From: Acidobacteriota bacterium
GTDB taxonomy: Bacteria; Acidobacteriota; Terriglobia; Terriglobales; Acidobacteriaceae
Length of the DNA: 64,000 bases
Direction of reading: 5' to 3'
Assembly: GCA_018268855.1 (NCBI GenBank)
Contig: JAFDVR010000002.1
Location: 186,001 to 250,000 of the forward strand
Shown here piece by piece: positions 43,012 through 51,405 of the stretch (position 1 is the stretch's first letter; every line of letters starts with the position of its first letter). Below the pieces are notes generated by a model, which had not been told where the DNA came from, searched no databases, and worked only from the letters and a program-made list of their open reading frames with translations. A program made the translations under genes and the position numbers.

Positions 43012-43031
43012 GAACAGCTTGGAAAGACCGT

Positions 43032-43811
43032 ATGGCAATTAACTTCAAACAAAAACCCGGCATTGTGGTGTATCTCACCGCTGGCGATCCTGATATCGAA
43101 ACGACGTATGACATTGCTCTGGCTGCGCTGGACAATGGTGCGGAGGTATTGGAGCTTGGTGTGCCGTTCAGCGATCCGCTGGCGGATGGGCCGGTGATTC
43201 AGCGGGCGAGTGAACGGGCGGTAGCGCGTGGTGTTCGTCTGCTGGATGTGCTGGAGCTTGCGAAGAAGATTCGTGCGGCGCGGCCTGAGGCGGGCATTGT
43301 GATCTTCAGCTATCTGAACCCGGTGGTGCGAGTGGGTATGGCCGAGTTCTGCAAGCTGGCGAAGGAGCATGGCGCGGACGGCGTTCTGCTGACGGACATG
43401 ATTGTGGAAGAGGCCGAAGAGTATCTGCGCGAGATGAAGAAGAACGATCTGGCGCCGGTGTTTCTGGCTGCGCCGACGTCTCCCGATGAGCGGCTGAAGG
43501 CGATTGCGGAACACTCGCGCGGGTTTGTGTATGCCATTTCGCGGGTGGGTATTACTGGCACGCAGCAGAACCTTGAAAGTGATGCCGAGCGGTTGGTATC
43601 GGGAATTAAGCAGTTTACGAAGCTGCCTGTGGCGGTGGGGTTTGGCGTGTCGAACGCGGAGCACGTGGCCGCGGTGGGCAAGTTTGCCGATGCGGCGATT
43701 ATCGGGTCGGCCATTGTGAAGCTGATTGAGGACACTCCCCGGGAGCAGGCGGCGGAGGCGGTTGGGAAGTTTGTGAAAGGTCTGCGGGGCCAGGGCGGCG
43801 GCAGCCGATAG
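43032..43811 (+). CDS. trpA: Tryptophan synthase alpha chain
   Basis: A 259-residue TIM barrel that releases indole from indole-3-glycerol phosphate. Catalytic Glu and Asp lie in VLELGVPFSDPLADGP, with FSYLNPVV, YAISRVGITG, and VGFGVSNAEHV for phosphate binding. Length is normal. It lies 78 bases after trpB across a repeat hairpin and 48 bases before chorismate mutase, so all three may share a transcript. Confidence 0.96.
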   Translation: MAINFKQKPGIVVYLTAGDPDIETTYDIALAALDNGAEVLELGVPFSDPLADGPVIQRASERAVARGVRLLDVLELAKKIRAARPEAGIVIFSYLNPVVRVGMAEFCKLAKEHGADGVLLTDMIVEEAEEYLREMKKNDLAPVFLAAPTSPDERLKAIAEHSRGFVYAISRVGITGTQQNLESDAERLVSGIKQFTKLPVAVGFGVSNAEHVAAVGKFADAAIIGSAIVKLIEDTPREQAAEAVGKFVKGLRGQGGGSR

Positions 43812-43859
43812 AATAGTGGAGGCCGCATTCCGGCAACTCCCCAGAAGAAGGAAGTGACA

Positions 43860-44132
43860 ATGGAGATCGCAGACTGGCGCAAGAAGATTGACGAACTGGA
43901 CACCCAGATTGTGAAGCTGATCAGCGAACGTGCCGAGGCCGCGCGGCAGATTGGCAAGCTGAAGCAGACACAGTCGCTGCCGGTGTATGAGCCGGACCGC
44001 GAGAAGACGGTGTTCGACCATGTGCGTGCCGCGAATCCGGGGCCGTTGCCGAACAGCGAGATACAGCATATTTACGAACGCATTATTGATGTAATGCGGA
44101 CGTTGCAACGCAGAGATGAAAGCAGTTCTTAG
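43860..44132 (+). CDS. Chorismate mutase (AroQ type)
   Basis: A 90-residue all-helical chorismate mutase that makes prephenate for Phe and Tyr. The first helix WRKKIDELDTQIVKLISERAE holds the active arginine, aspartate and second arginine; IGKLKQT gives the lysine; YEPDREK follows. It is a stand-alone monofunctional form, not fused to prephenate dehydratase or dehydrogenase. ATG 43860 has AAGGA upstream; an in-frame GTG lies two codons earlier. The product feeds TyrA encoded 1.9 kb downstream. Confidence 0.9.
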   Translation: MEIADWRKKIDELDTQIVKLISERAEAARQIGKLKQTQSLPVYEPDREKTVFDHVRAANPGPLPNSEIQHIYERIIDVMRTLQRRDESSS

Positions 44133-44198
44133 TTGTTAGTTGTTAGTTCTTAGTGGCACTGAACTAACAACTAAAAACCAACAACTAACAACTTTTTG
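44131..44198. repeat. GTTAGTT repeat hairpin between chorismate mutase and DAHP synthase
   Basis: Tandem GTTAGTT units (44131-44153) face complementary ACAACTA units (44164-44193). They make a long imperfect stem, perfect over its outer 14 bp and followed by TTTTTG, so it may act as a terminator. It uses the same unit as 9061 and 13916. Confidence 0.65.
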
Positions 44199-44216
44199 AG
44201 AGACAGGAACAGAACC

Positions 44217-45242
44217 ATGATCGTCGCAATGCAGGACCAGGCCACCGAGGCACACATTCAAAGCGTGATTGAGCGCATGGTGGAACTCGGCTTCAACGTT
44301 CATCGCACCACGGGCGCAACCCAGGTGATTCTCGCCGGCGTGGGGAATCCCGCGCAGTTTGATGTGACCGAGTTCCAGGTGATGGGCGGCGTGCAGGATG
44401 CGTATCGCATCTCGTCGCCGTACAAGCTGGCCGGGCGCAGCTTCCGTCCTGAAGGGACGAAGATCACCTTCCGCAATGGAACGGTGGTGGGCGGCGAGGA
44501 AGTAGTGGTGATGGCCGGACCGTGCTCGGTGGAGTCGAAGGAGCAGATACTGCTTTCGGCGCAACAGGTGGCTGCGGCGGGCGGCAAGTTTCTGCGCGGC
44601 GGAGCGTACAAGCCGCGTTCGTCGCCGTACTCCTTCCAGGGCATGGGCATTCCCGGTCTTGAGATCATGCGCGAGGCCGCGGATAAGACCAACCTGCTGG
44701 TGATCAGCGAGGTGATGGAGATTTCGCAGATCGAGCCGATGCTGCCGTATGTGGACGTATTCCAGGTAGGCGCACGCAACATGCAGAACTTCAACCTGCT
44801 GCGCGAGCTTGGCCATGTACGCAAGCCGGTGCTGCTGAAGCGCGGCATTGCGGCGACGATTGAAGAGGTCCTGCTCTCGGCGGAGTACATTCTGGCTGGC
44901 GGTAACTACGATCTGATGTTGTGCGAACGCGGCATCCGCACCTTTGAGACGTACACACGCAACACGATGGATGTGAGCGCGATTCCGGTGCTGAAGAAGC
45001 TGACGCACCTGCCGGTGTTCGGCGATCCTTCACATGGCGTGGGCAAGCGCGAGTTTGTGCCGGCGCTGGCGCTGGCTTCGGTTGCGGCTGGAGCGGACGG
45101 TCTGCTGATGGAAATGCATCCGAATCCGGATAAGGCGATGAGCGATGGCGCGCAGTCGCTATTTCCCGATCAATTGACGCAGTTGGTAAACCAGATGAAG
45201 GCGCTGGCACCGATTGTGGGGCGCAACGTGGGCGGAAAGTAG
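44217..45242 (+). CDS. aroF: 3-deoxy-7-phosphoheptulonate synthase (DAHP synthase, type I-beta)
   Basis: A 341-residue enzyme that starts the shikimate pathway from phosphoenolpyruvate and erythrose 4-phosphate. An N-terminal ferredoxin-like domain (residues 1-75) precedes the barrel, as in the Thermotoga-type enzymes where it mediates feedback by aromatic amino acids. Barrel motifs: [46 protein letters not shown] and [11 protein letters not shown] with the metal ligands. ATG 44217 has AGGA upstream. A terminator follows at 45269. Confidence 0.95.
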   Translation: MIVAMQDQATEAHIQSVIERMVELGFNVHRTTGATQVILAGVGNPAQFDVTEFQVMGGVQDAYRISSPYKLAGRSFRPEGTKITFRNGTVVGGEEVVVMAGPCSVESKEQILLSAQQVAAAGGKFLRGGAYKPRSSPYSFQGMGIPGLEIMREAADKTNLLVISEVMEISQIEPMLPYVDVFQVGARNMQNFNLLRELGHVRKPVLLKRGIAATIEEVLLSAEYILAGGNYDLMLCERGIRTFETYTRNTMDVSAIPVLKKLTHLPVFGDPSHGVGKREFVPALALASVAAGADGLLMEMHPNPDKAMSDGAQSLFPDQLTQLVNQMKALAPIVGRNVGGK

Positions 45243-45268
45243 CATCTAATTTGCTTATGCAAGGTATG

Positions 45269-45297
45269 AGGCCGGGCTGCTGCCCGGCCTTACACTT
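45269..45297 (+). terminator. Terminator after DAHP synthase
   Basis: A 9-bp GC-rich stem (45269-45277 with 45282-45290) has a TGCT loop and only a weak T-rich tail (TACACTT). Confidence 0.6.
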
Positions 45298-45321
45298 ATA
45301 GGGCAAATGAGGGAGTGCGTG

Positions 45322-46011
45322 ATGCCGGAGTTCGTGGTTCTGGAAGCTGCTGATGGGTTCAAATCACAGGCGTATGTTGCGCGTCCTGATGGCAAGGCGA
45401 AGGCTGCGCTGATTGTGGTGCAGGAAATCTTTGGCGTGAACAAGCACATGAAGGAAGTGTGCGAACGTTGGGCTGACGATGGATACATCGCGATTGCGCC
45501 GCAGTATTTTGATCGCGTGGAACGGAACTTTGAAGCGGGCTACGACGTAGAGGGCTTCGCGCGCGGTAAGGAAGTATCGAGCAAGCTGAGCTTTGATGAT
45601 GTGACGGCGGATACGACGGCTGCCGTGGCGTGGTTGCGTGAGAACACGGAATTGAGCATTGGCATTGTGGGCTATTGTTTCGGTGGAACGGCGGCATGGT
45701 TGGGAGCAACGCGCGTCGGCGGCATCCGCGCGGCGGTTGGATACTATGGGCGCTTGATTGGTCAGTTTCTGGATGAGAAGCCGCGCTGCCCGGTGATGCT
45801 GCACTTCGGCAAGGAAGACCTGTCGATTCCGGCGGAACTAGTGGACAAGATTGAGGCTGCGCATCCTGAGGTGACGGTCTATCGTTACGAGAAGGCGGGA
45901 CATGCGTTTGACCGCTTCAGCGATCCGCATGCGTACAGGCCGGAGGCCGCGGCGCTGGCGCTGGATCGCACGAAAACATTTTTTGCGCAGCATCTGGGAT
46001 TCGCTAAGTGA
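45322..46011 (+). CDS. Dienelactone hydrolase family protein
   Basis: A 229-residue alpha/beta hydrolase with the family's cysteine nucleophile in IVGYCFGGTAA, aspartate in FGKEDLSIP and histidine in EKAGHAFDRF. VVQEIFGVNKHMKEVCERWADDGY near the N terminus is typical. Some relatives hydrolyse dienelactone in aromatic degradation, but most in this family have unknown substrates. The ATG at 45322 is preferred because AGGGAG lies 6 bases before it; ATG 45307 is five codons upstream. It overlaps tyrA by 4 bases (GTGA), so they are co-translated. Confidence 0.88.
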   Translation: MPEFVVLEAADGFKSQAYVARPDGKAKAALIVVQEIFGVNKHMKEVCERWADDGYIAIAPQYFDRVERNFEAGYDVEGFARGKEVSSKLSFDDVTADTTAAVAWLRENTELSIGIVGYCFGGTAAWLGATRVGGIRAAVGYYGRLIGQFLDEKPRCPVMLHFGKEDLSIPAELVDKIEAAHPEVTVYRYEKAGHAFDRFSDPHAYRPEAAALALDRTKTFFAQHLGFAK

Positions 46012-46850
46012 GCATGAAGCACGTCACGATGATTGGCACGGGCCTGATCGGAGCGTCGGTCGGCCTCGCACTGCGCGATGCTGGATTTTCCGGCACGATC
46101 ACGGGCATTGACGCAAGCGGGGAAGAGCTTACGGTCGCGGAGCAGGCTGGCGCTATTTCTGCCTCGGCGCGCAATCCTGAGGCGCATGCGGAGGCGATTT
46201 CTGCTTCGGACGTGGTGGTGCTCGCGGTGCCGGTGCTGGCGATTCTGGATTGGATGGGACGTATCCAGCCGCATCTGCGTGAAGGTGCGCTGGTGACCGA
46301 TGCAGGCAGCACCAAGGCGCAGATCGCGGTTCGCGCACGCGAGATGGGGATGGACTTTCTCCCCGGGCATCCGATGGCAGGCAAGGAGCGCGGCGGTGCG
46401 GCGCTTGCGGAGGGATCGTTGTTTCGCGGAGCGCCGTGGATCTTCACACCTCTACATCCGACCACACCGCTTGAGCAGGAGTGGCGCGATTGGGTGGGTA
46501 AGTTTGGCGCGCGCGTGATCGATCTCGATCCGGAGCGGCACGACAAGCTGTGCGCGTGGGTGAGCCATCTGCCGCAGATGGTGTCCACCGCAATGACGGC
46601 GCTGCTGGAAGATGAGATTGGCGATGATGCCGATCTGCGCGCGATTGGCGGCCGCGCTCTCCGCGAGATGACGCGGCTTGGAGCTTCGCCTTATTCGATG
46701 TGGCGGGACATTGCTCTGACGAACGAGGTGCCGATTGCGGATACGCTGCTTGCGCTGGAGCAGCGGCTACAGCACATGCGCGAGAACCTAAAGACGCTTG
46801 AGTTGCGCGAGGAGTTTGGGAAGGCGAATGAGTTTAAATCGCGTAGTTAG
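46008..46850 (+). CDS. tyrA: Prephenate dehydrogenase
   Basis: A 280-residue monofunctional TyrA that oxidatively decarboxylates prephenate to 4-hydroxyphenylpyruvate for tyrosine. The NAD site is MIGTGLIGASVGLAL. Catalytic and substrate residues lie in DAGSTKAQI, LPGHPMAGKERGG and the second-domain WVSHLPQMVSTAM histidine. There is no C-terminal ACT domain. The start is GTG 46008 (GTGA overlap with the upstream stop) or ATG 46014. The 3' end overlaps the converging transporter gene by 4 bases. Confidence 0.92.
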   Translation: MSMKHVTMIGTGLIGASVGLALRDAGFSGTITGIDASGEELTVAEQAGAISASARNPEAHAEAISASDVVVLAVPVLAILDWMGRIQPHLREGALVTDAGSTKAQIAVRAREMGMDFLPGHPMAGKERGGAALAEGSLFRGAPWIFTPLHPTTPLEQEWRDWVGKFGARVIDLDPERHDKLCAWVSHLPQMVSTAMTALLEDEIGDDADLRAIGGRALREMTRLGASPYSMWRDIALTNEVPIADTLLALEQRLQHMRENLKTLELREEFGKANEFKSRS

Positions 46851-48421
46851 TGCCCAGCCATTTGTTCAGGATCGAGCTTTGCATTTTTAGGTGGCAGGCG
46901 CATGATCCAGACCAGCGGTGAAAGACAGAGTACCGCGAGCGCCATGATGGCGAATGCGTTTTTATACGCGAGCATGTTGGCCTGCATGACCATCTGGCGG
47001 TAGATGCTTCCGACGGCCATCGCGGCGGATTCCGCCCCAGACATGCTGCCGCGCATGATGGTCTGGAAGCGATCAATGTATTGTGTATAGCCGAAGCTTC
47101 CTGCGCCGGTGTGCGCGGCGAGTTGGACCTGGTGAATCTGCGCCTGGCGTGCGAGGAAGGTGGTGAGCAGGGCCGTGCCTGCGGAACCGCCGATGTTGCG
47201 CGCGAAGTTGGAGAGCGAGGATATCTGGTTGCTCTTGTCGCGCGGAACGCCGACGTAGTTCAGCGTGGAGATCGGAATGAAGATGAAGGGCAGGCCGATG
47301 ACCTGCAGCGCGCGCCACCATGTGACCGTGCCGAAGCTGGTGGTGAGGTCAAGGCGCGTGAGATTGTAAATACCGGCGGCGGTGATGAGGTATCCCATCA
47401 TGACCATGAGGCGTGGGTCGCCTTTGCCGAGCGTGCGTCCCGCGACGGCCATGCCGAGCATCATGACAAAGCCTGCGGGTGAGAGCACCATGCCGGCGCG
47501 TTCGGCGGTGTAGCCGAGCAGCAGTTGCAGGTATTGCGGGATGAGTACGGTGGAGCCGAAGAGCACCATGCCAAGTACGAGTTGCAGAAAGATGGCGGTG
47601 CCGAAGTTGCGGTTCTTGAGCAGCTTGAGATCGACGATTGGATCGGGGTGCCGCCACTCCCACCAGGCGAAAAAGATAAGCGTAATGGCAGCGCAGAGGG
47701 CGGTGCCCTGGATCATCGGCGAGCCGAACCAGTCCTTCTGCTGGCCCTTGTCGAGCGTGAACTCGAGCAGTCCAACCCCGAGAGCGACAGCGCCAAGGCC
47801 GATGAAGTCGACTGGTTTTTTCTGCTTGCGCATCTGCTCCATTTCGGGCGGATCTTCCACCATAATGTTGGTGAGGTAGAGCGAGAGCAGGCCAAAGGGA
47901 AGATTGATGAAGAAGATCCAGTGCCAGGAGAAGTTGTCTGTAAGCCAGCCGCCGAGCGTGGGGCCGATGGCGGGCGCGACGACGACGGCCATGCCGTAGA
48001 GCGCAAAGGCCTGTCCGCGTTTGGCGACGGAAAAGGTATCGGCAATGATGGCTTGTTCGCTGGGTGCAAGTCCGCCGCCACCAAGACCCTGAAGGATGCG
48101 TGCGAGGATGAGGGTTCCGAGCGTAGGGGCGAGGCCGCAAAGCACCGAACAGGTGGTGAACATCACCACGCAAGACATGTAAAAGCGCTTGCGTCCGATG
48201 CGGTTCGATATCCAGCCTGAAATCGGCAGAATGATGGCGCTGGCGACGAGATAGCTCGTCAAAACCCATGTGGCTTCTTCGGTGCTTGCGCCCACCGATC
48301 CAGCAATATGGGGCAGCGCCACGTTGGCGATAGAGGTATCCAGCACCTCCATAAACGTGGCGATGGTGACCGTGAGCGCGACCAGCCACGGATTATGTTT
48401 AGGCTTCCAGACTGCTTCCAA
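46847..48421 (-). CDS. EmrB/QacA family drug efflux transporter (MFS DHA2)
   Basis: A 524-residue, 14-helix proton-driven exporter. Family motifs: ATFMEVLDTSIANVALPHI at helix 1 (motif D1), ISNRIGRKRF after helix 2 (motif A), ARILQGLGGGGLAPS (motif B), and GMAVVVAPAIGPTLGGWL (motif C, antiporter signature). It starts at a TTG at 48421, the only in-frame candidate before helix 1, with a weak ribosome site. No HlyD-type adaptor or TetR regulator is adjacent, so partner genes would be elsewhere. It is divergent from ilvA. Confidence 0.92.
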   Translation of the reverse strand: MEAVWKPKHNPWLVALTVTIATFMEVLDTSIANVALPHIAGSVGASTEEATWVLTSYLVASAIILPISGWISNRIGRKRFYMSCVVMFTTCSVLCGLAPTLGTLILARILQGLGGGGLAPSEQAIIADTFSVAKRGQAFALYGMAVVVAPAIGPTLGGWLTDNFSWHWIFFINLPFGLLSLYLTNIMVEDPPEMEQMRKQKKPVDFIGLGAVALGVGLLEFTLDKGQQKDWFGSPMIQGTALCAAITLIFFAWWEWRHPDPIVDLKLLKNRNFGTAIFLQLVLGMVLFGSTVLIPQYLQLLLGYTAERAGMVLSPAGFVMMLGMAVAGRTLGKGDPRLMVMMGYLITAAGIYNLTRLDLTTSFGTVTWWRALQVIGLPFIFIPISTLNYVGVPRDKSNQISSLSNFARNIGGSAGTALLTTFLARQAQIHQVQLAAHTGAGSFGYTQYIDRFQTIMRGSMSGAESAAMAVGSIYRQMVMQANMLAYKNAFAIMALAVLCLSPLVWIMRLPPKNAKLDPEQMAGH

Positions 48422-48484
48422 AAAATTTACTCGCTGAACCCGGCGTTTCGTTCCATTCTAGCTTTCCGCTATCCTGAAGATTCC

Positions 48485-49720
48485 ATGTCCACTGCAGACA
48501 CGATTCTCAATGAAGTAACGCTGGCGGAGGTGCAGGCGGCACGCGCGCGGTTGAGTGGCGCGGTGTACTACTCGCCTTGCCCATACTCTCAGATGCTCTC
48601 CGACCTCACCGGGCAGCAGATTTTTTTGAAGCTTGAAAATCTGCAGATGACCGGCGCCTTCAAAGAGCGCGGTGCGCTTAATCGCATTTTGACGCTTACC
48701 GACGAGCAGAAGCAGGCGGGCGTGATCGCGGCAAGCGCGGGCAATCACGCGCAGGGCGTTGCTTATCACGCGACCGCCCGTGGCATCAAGGCGACGATTG
48801 TAATGCCGCAGCCGACTCCGCTGGTGAAGGTAACGGCGACCAAGAACTTTGGTGCGACGGTAGTGCTGCACGGTGCGAATTACGACGAGGCCTATGCCGA
48901 GGCACGGCGGCTTTGCGATGCGCAAGGCCTAACGTTCATCCATCCGTTTGACGATGCGGCGGTGATCGCCGGCCAGGGAACTATCGGGCTCGAAATTATG
49001 GAGCAGGTGGAGAACCTCGATGCCGTGGTGGTGCCGATTGGTGGCGGCGGATTGATTGGCGGCATTGCGGCTGCGGTGAAGCAGACAAATCCGAAAATCA
49101 AAATGGTGGGCGTGCAGACGGCGCGCCTTGCTTCGATGCAAGCTGCCGTAGAAGCGGGTGAACCGGTGGTGCTGGATGCTGCGACGACGATCGCGGATGG
49201 TATCGCTGTTCGACGCAGTGGTGATGTTACGCTGCCGCTGGTGCAGAAGTATGTCGATGAAATCGTAACGGTGGATGAGGACGAGATCGCGAGCGCGATC
49301 CTTGTTCTGCTGGAGCGCGAGAAGACGCTGGCTGAGGGGGCCGGTGCGGCGGGGCTCGCTGCGATGTTGCAGGGCAAGACGTCGCTGAAAGGTGCGCGCA
49401 CGGCTGTGGTGATTGGCGGCGGCAACATCGATGTTACGTTGCTTTCGCGCATCATCGAACGCGGTTTGGTGAAGGACGGACGCAAGGTGCGCCTGCGGAT
49501 TCATCTGCTGGACAAGCCCGGCGCGCTGCATGAATTGACGAAACTGATTGCGGATCACAACGCGAATATTGTAGATACGCTTCACAATCGCGCGTATTAC
49601 GGCGTGAATCTGGGCGATACGGTGATCGACATCACCATGGAGACGCGCGGGCAGGAACAGATTGATGAGTTGATGCAGGCGCTGGATGAGGCGGGGTATC
49701 GCCACAGTCGCATTGTGTAG
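48485..49720 (+). CDS. ilvA: Threonine dehydratase with C-terminal ACT domain
   Basis: A 411-residue PLP enzyme that deaminates threonine to 2-oxobutanoate, the first step to isoleucine. The PLP lysine lies in QMTGAFKERGALNRI, SAGNHAQGVA follows, and the phosphate loop is PIGGGGLIGGIA. Residues 325-411 form one ACT-like domain (RLRIHLLDKPGALHELTKLIADHNANI). Short single-ACT enzymes may be biosynthetic or catabolic. The ATG at 48485 starts the family N terminus; the longer frame upstream is rejected. Confidence 0.92.
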   Translation: MSTADTILNEVTLAEVQAARARLSGAVYYSPCPYSQMLSDLTGQQIFLKLENLQMTGAFKERGALNRILTLTDEQKQAGVIAASAGNHAQGVAYHATARGIKATIVMPQPTPLVKVTATKNFGATVVLHGANYDEAYAEARRLCDAQGLTFIHPFDDAAVIAGQGTIGLEIMEQVENLDAVVVPIGGGGLIGGIAAAVKQTNPKIKMVGVQTARLASMQAAVEAGEPVVLDAATTIADGIAVRRSGDVTLPLVQKYVDEIVTVDEDEIASAILVLLEREKTLAEGAGAAGLAAMLQGKTSLKGARTAVVIGGGNIDVTLLSRIIERGLVKDGRKVRLRIHLLDKPGALHELTKLIADHNANIVDTLHNRAYYGVNLGDTVIDITMETRGQEQIDELMQALDEAGYRHSRIV

Positions 49721-49723
49721 TTC

Positions 49724-51064
49724 CTAGACTCCGACACCCCTGCGAGGTCTGTTCTTTCGCACAAAGATGTTGTCCTGTGTGGGTACCTTGTCACACTCGA
49801 TGGCAATGGTGGTCACGGGCGAATCGGGTGCGTGTTCCGGCAGCCCAGTAAGGTGGAGACGGTAGGCATCCTGCGTGAAGGTGACGGGTGCTCCGGTCTT
49901 CAGCAGCTTTGCTGAGAGCGCCTTTGCCTGCAGGCCGCCAATGGAGACATCGCTGCCCGGCCAGTAGTGCACGTGCATATAGAGTGTGTTGCCGGTGCGG
50001 GTGAAGCTGGCGTAGTTGGAGCGGCGCGGCTGGCAGAGATCGCTGCGATAGATGGTGTCACCGTTGGTGCGCATCCATGCGCCAACTTCGTTGAGCACGC
50101 GGACGCTTTCGATAGGCACGCTGCCGTCGGCCATGGGGCCGATATTGAGCAGGTAGTTGCCGCCGTCGCGCGCGCAGTCGATGAGATTTCGTACAACCGT
50201 CTTTGCACTCTTCCAGCTATCGTCGGCTCGCTGATATCCCCATGAGCCGTTGAGCGTCATGCAGCTCTCCCACGCGCGACCGCCTTCTTCGGCAACGATC
50301 TTTTGTTCGGGCGTGGAGAAGTCGCCGGGGAGTTTGTTGCGGTTGTTTACGATGATGTTCGGCTGCAACTCGAAGACCATCTTGTTCATGCGCTCGGATT
50401 CCCATCCTGCAGCGTCAAGCGGCCATGCGACGTCGTACCAGAGAATGTCGATGGTGCCGTAGTTGGTGAGCAGTTCGCGGATAAGACCGTGCGTGTAGTC
50501 GACGAAGCGGCGGCGCGCGGCGGCATCAGTCTGGCAGCGTGCGCCGTCAGGGTGGTGCCAATCCATGAGCGAGTAGTAGAAGCCGACGCGCAGACCTTCG
50601 GCGCGCGCTGCATCTACGTACTCGCGCACGATATCGCGCTGGGGGCCGAGATGGACGGAGTTATAGTTGGTGAGTTTCGTGTCCCAGTTGCAGAAGCCTT
50701 CGTGGTGCTTGGTGGTGAGCACCATGTACTTCATGCCGGTGGACTTTGCGAGGCGCGCCCATTCACGTGCGCATCCGGGCTTGGGCTTGTAGAAGTCGGC
50801 AAACTTCTCGTATTCGGCGACTGGAATCGCTTCGTCTTCCATGGCCCACTCGTGCCGCGCGTGCGCGCTGTACAGGCCAAAGTGGATGAACATGCCGAAC
50901 TTTGCCTGATGCCACCATGCGAGACGCCGCTTCTGATCGGACGTTTCGGCGTGCGGCCTGGGATCGCCGTCTTCAGCGGATGCGGCATGCGGCAGCGCGG
51001 TTAGTGCGGTGGCAGAGGCCGCACCCATCAACAGCTTGCGGCGAGAAATACTTGTGTCCATCAT
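49724..51064 (-). CDS. Exported alpha-L-fucosidase (GH29)
   Basis: A 446-residue glycosidase that removes alpha-L-fucose from glycans outside the cytoplasm. A twin-arginine signal (SISRRKLLMGAASATALTALP) is followed by GH29 motifs: WWHQAKFGMFIHFGLYS, YMVLTTKHHEGFCNWDTK, RVGFYYSLMDWHHP and IDILWYDVAWP with the nucleophile aspartate. A C-terminal beta domain ends the protein. AAGGA lies 9 bases before ATG 51064. It is 26 bases downstream of a small membrane protein and the deaminase gene, probably one operon. Confidence 0.93.
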   Translation of the reverse strand: MMDTSISRRKLLMGAASATALTALPHAASAEDGDPRPHAETSDQKRRLAWWHQAKFGMFIHFGLYSAHARHEWAMEDEAIPVAEYEKFADFYKPKPGCAREWARLAKSTGMKYMVLTTKHHEGFCNWDTKLTNYNSVHLGPQRDIVREYVDAARAEGLRVGFYYSLMDWHHPDGARCQTDAAARRRFVDYTHGLIRELLTNYGTIDILWYDVAWPLDAAGWESERMNKMVFELQPNIIVNNRNKLPGDFSTPEQKIVAEEGGRAWESCMTLNGSWGYQRADDSWKSAKTVVRNLIDCARDGGNYLLNIGPMADGSVPIESVRVLNEVGAWMRTNGDTIYRSDLCQPRRSNYASFTRTGNTLYMHVHYWPGSDVSIGGLQAKALSAKLLKTGAPVTFTQDAYRLHLTGLPEHAPDSPVTTIAIECDKVPTQDNIFVRKNRPRRGVGV

Positions 51065-51090
51065 GCGAAGCTGTCCTTTTTGAAGAAGAA

Positions 51091-51405
51091 CTAGAAGCTG
51101 GGTGGCGTGGTGAAGTTGGTGAGCGTAAATCCGAATTTTGCGACGAAGCCGATGACAAGCGTCAGCACAAATGCAATGGCAACTTGCGGGAAGCCGATGC
51201 GGATGCGCTTGAGCAGAGCTTCGATGCCGGTTATGACAAGCGCAAGAATGAGCACGCCGATAATCCAGTCCGCCTGAAAGGTGCGCTTGCCTGTGTCGTT
51301 CTGCCACAGGATGAAGGTGACGTGGAACGGACGCCAGAACATGAAGACCAGCGCGGTGATCAACATCAGAATCATTTCGCCGAGAACAGCCAAGGTCCGC
51401 TTCAT
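51091..51405 (-). CDS. Small three-helix membrane protein
   Basis: A 104-residue protein with three hydrophobic helices (EMILMLITALVFMFW, IIGVLILALVITGI, VAIAFVLTLVIGFVAKFG) and no recognisable motif. It overlaps the deaminase gene stop by 4 bases and precedes the fucosidase, so it is translated as part of the same unit. Function unknown. Confidence 0.65.
   Translation of the reverse strand: MKRTLAVLGEMILMLITALVFMFWRPFHVTFILWQNDTGKRTFQADWIIGVLILALVITGIEALLKRIRIGFPQVAIAFVLTLVIGFVAKFGFTLTNFTTPPSF

Noticed and set aside
42990..44108. 372-residue minus-strand frame over trpA and chorismate mutase
   Set aside because: Both plus-strand genes are secure, and the antisense frame has no recognisable domain.
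47349..48389. 346-residue minus-strand frame over the EmrB-type transporter
   Set aside because: Same strand but a different frame; His/Arg-rich shadow without membrane helices.
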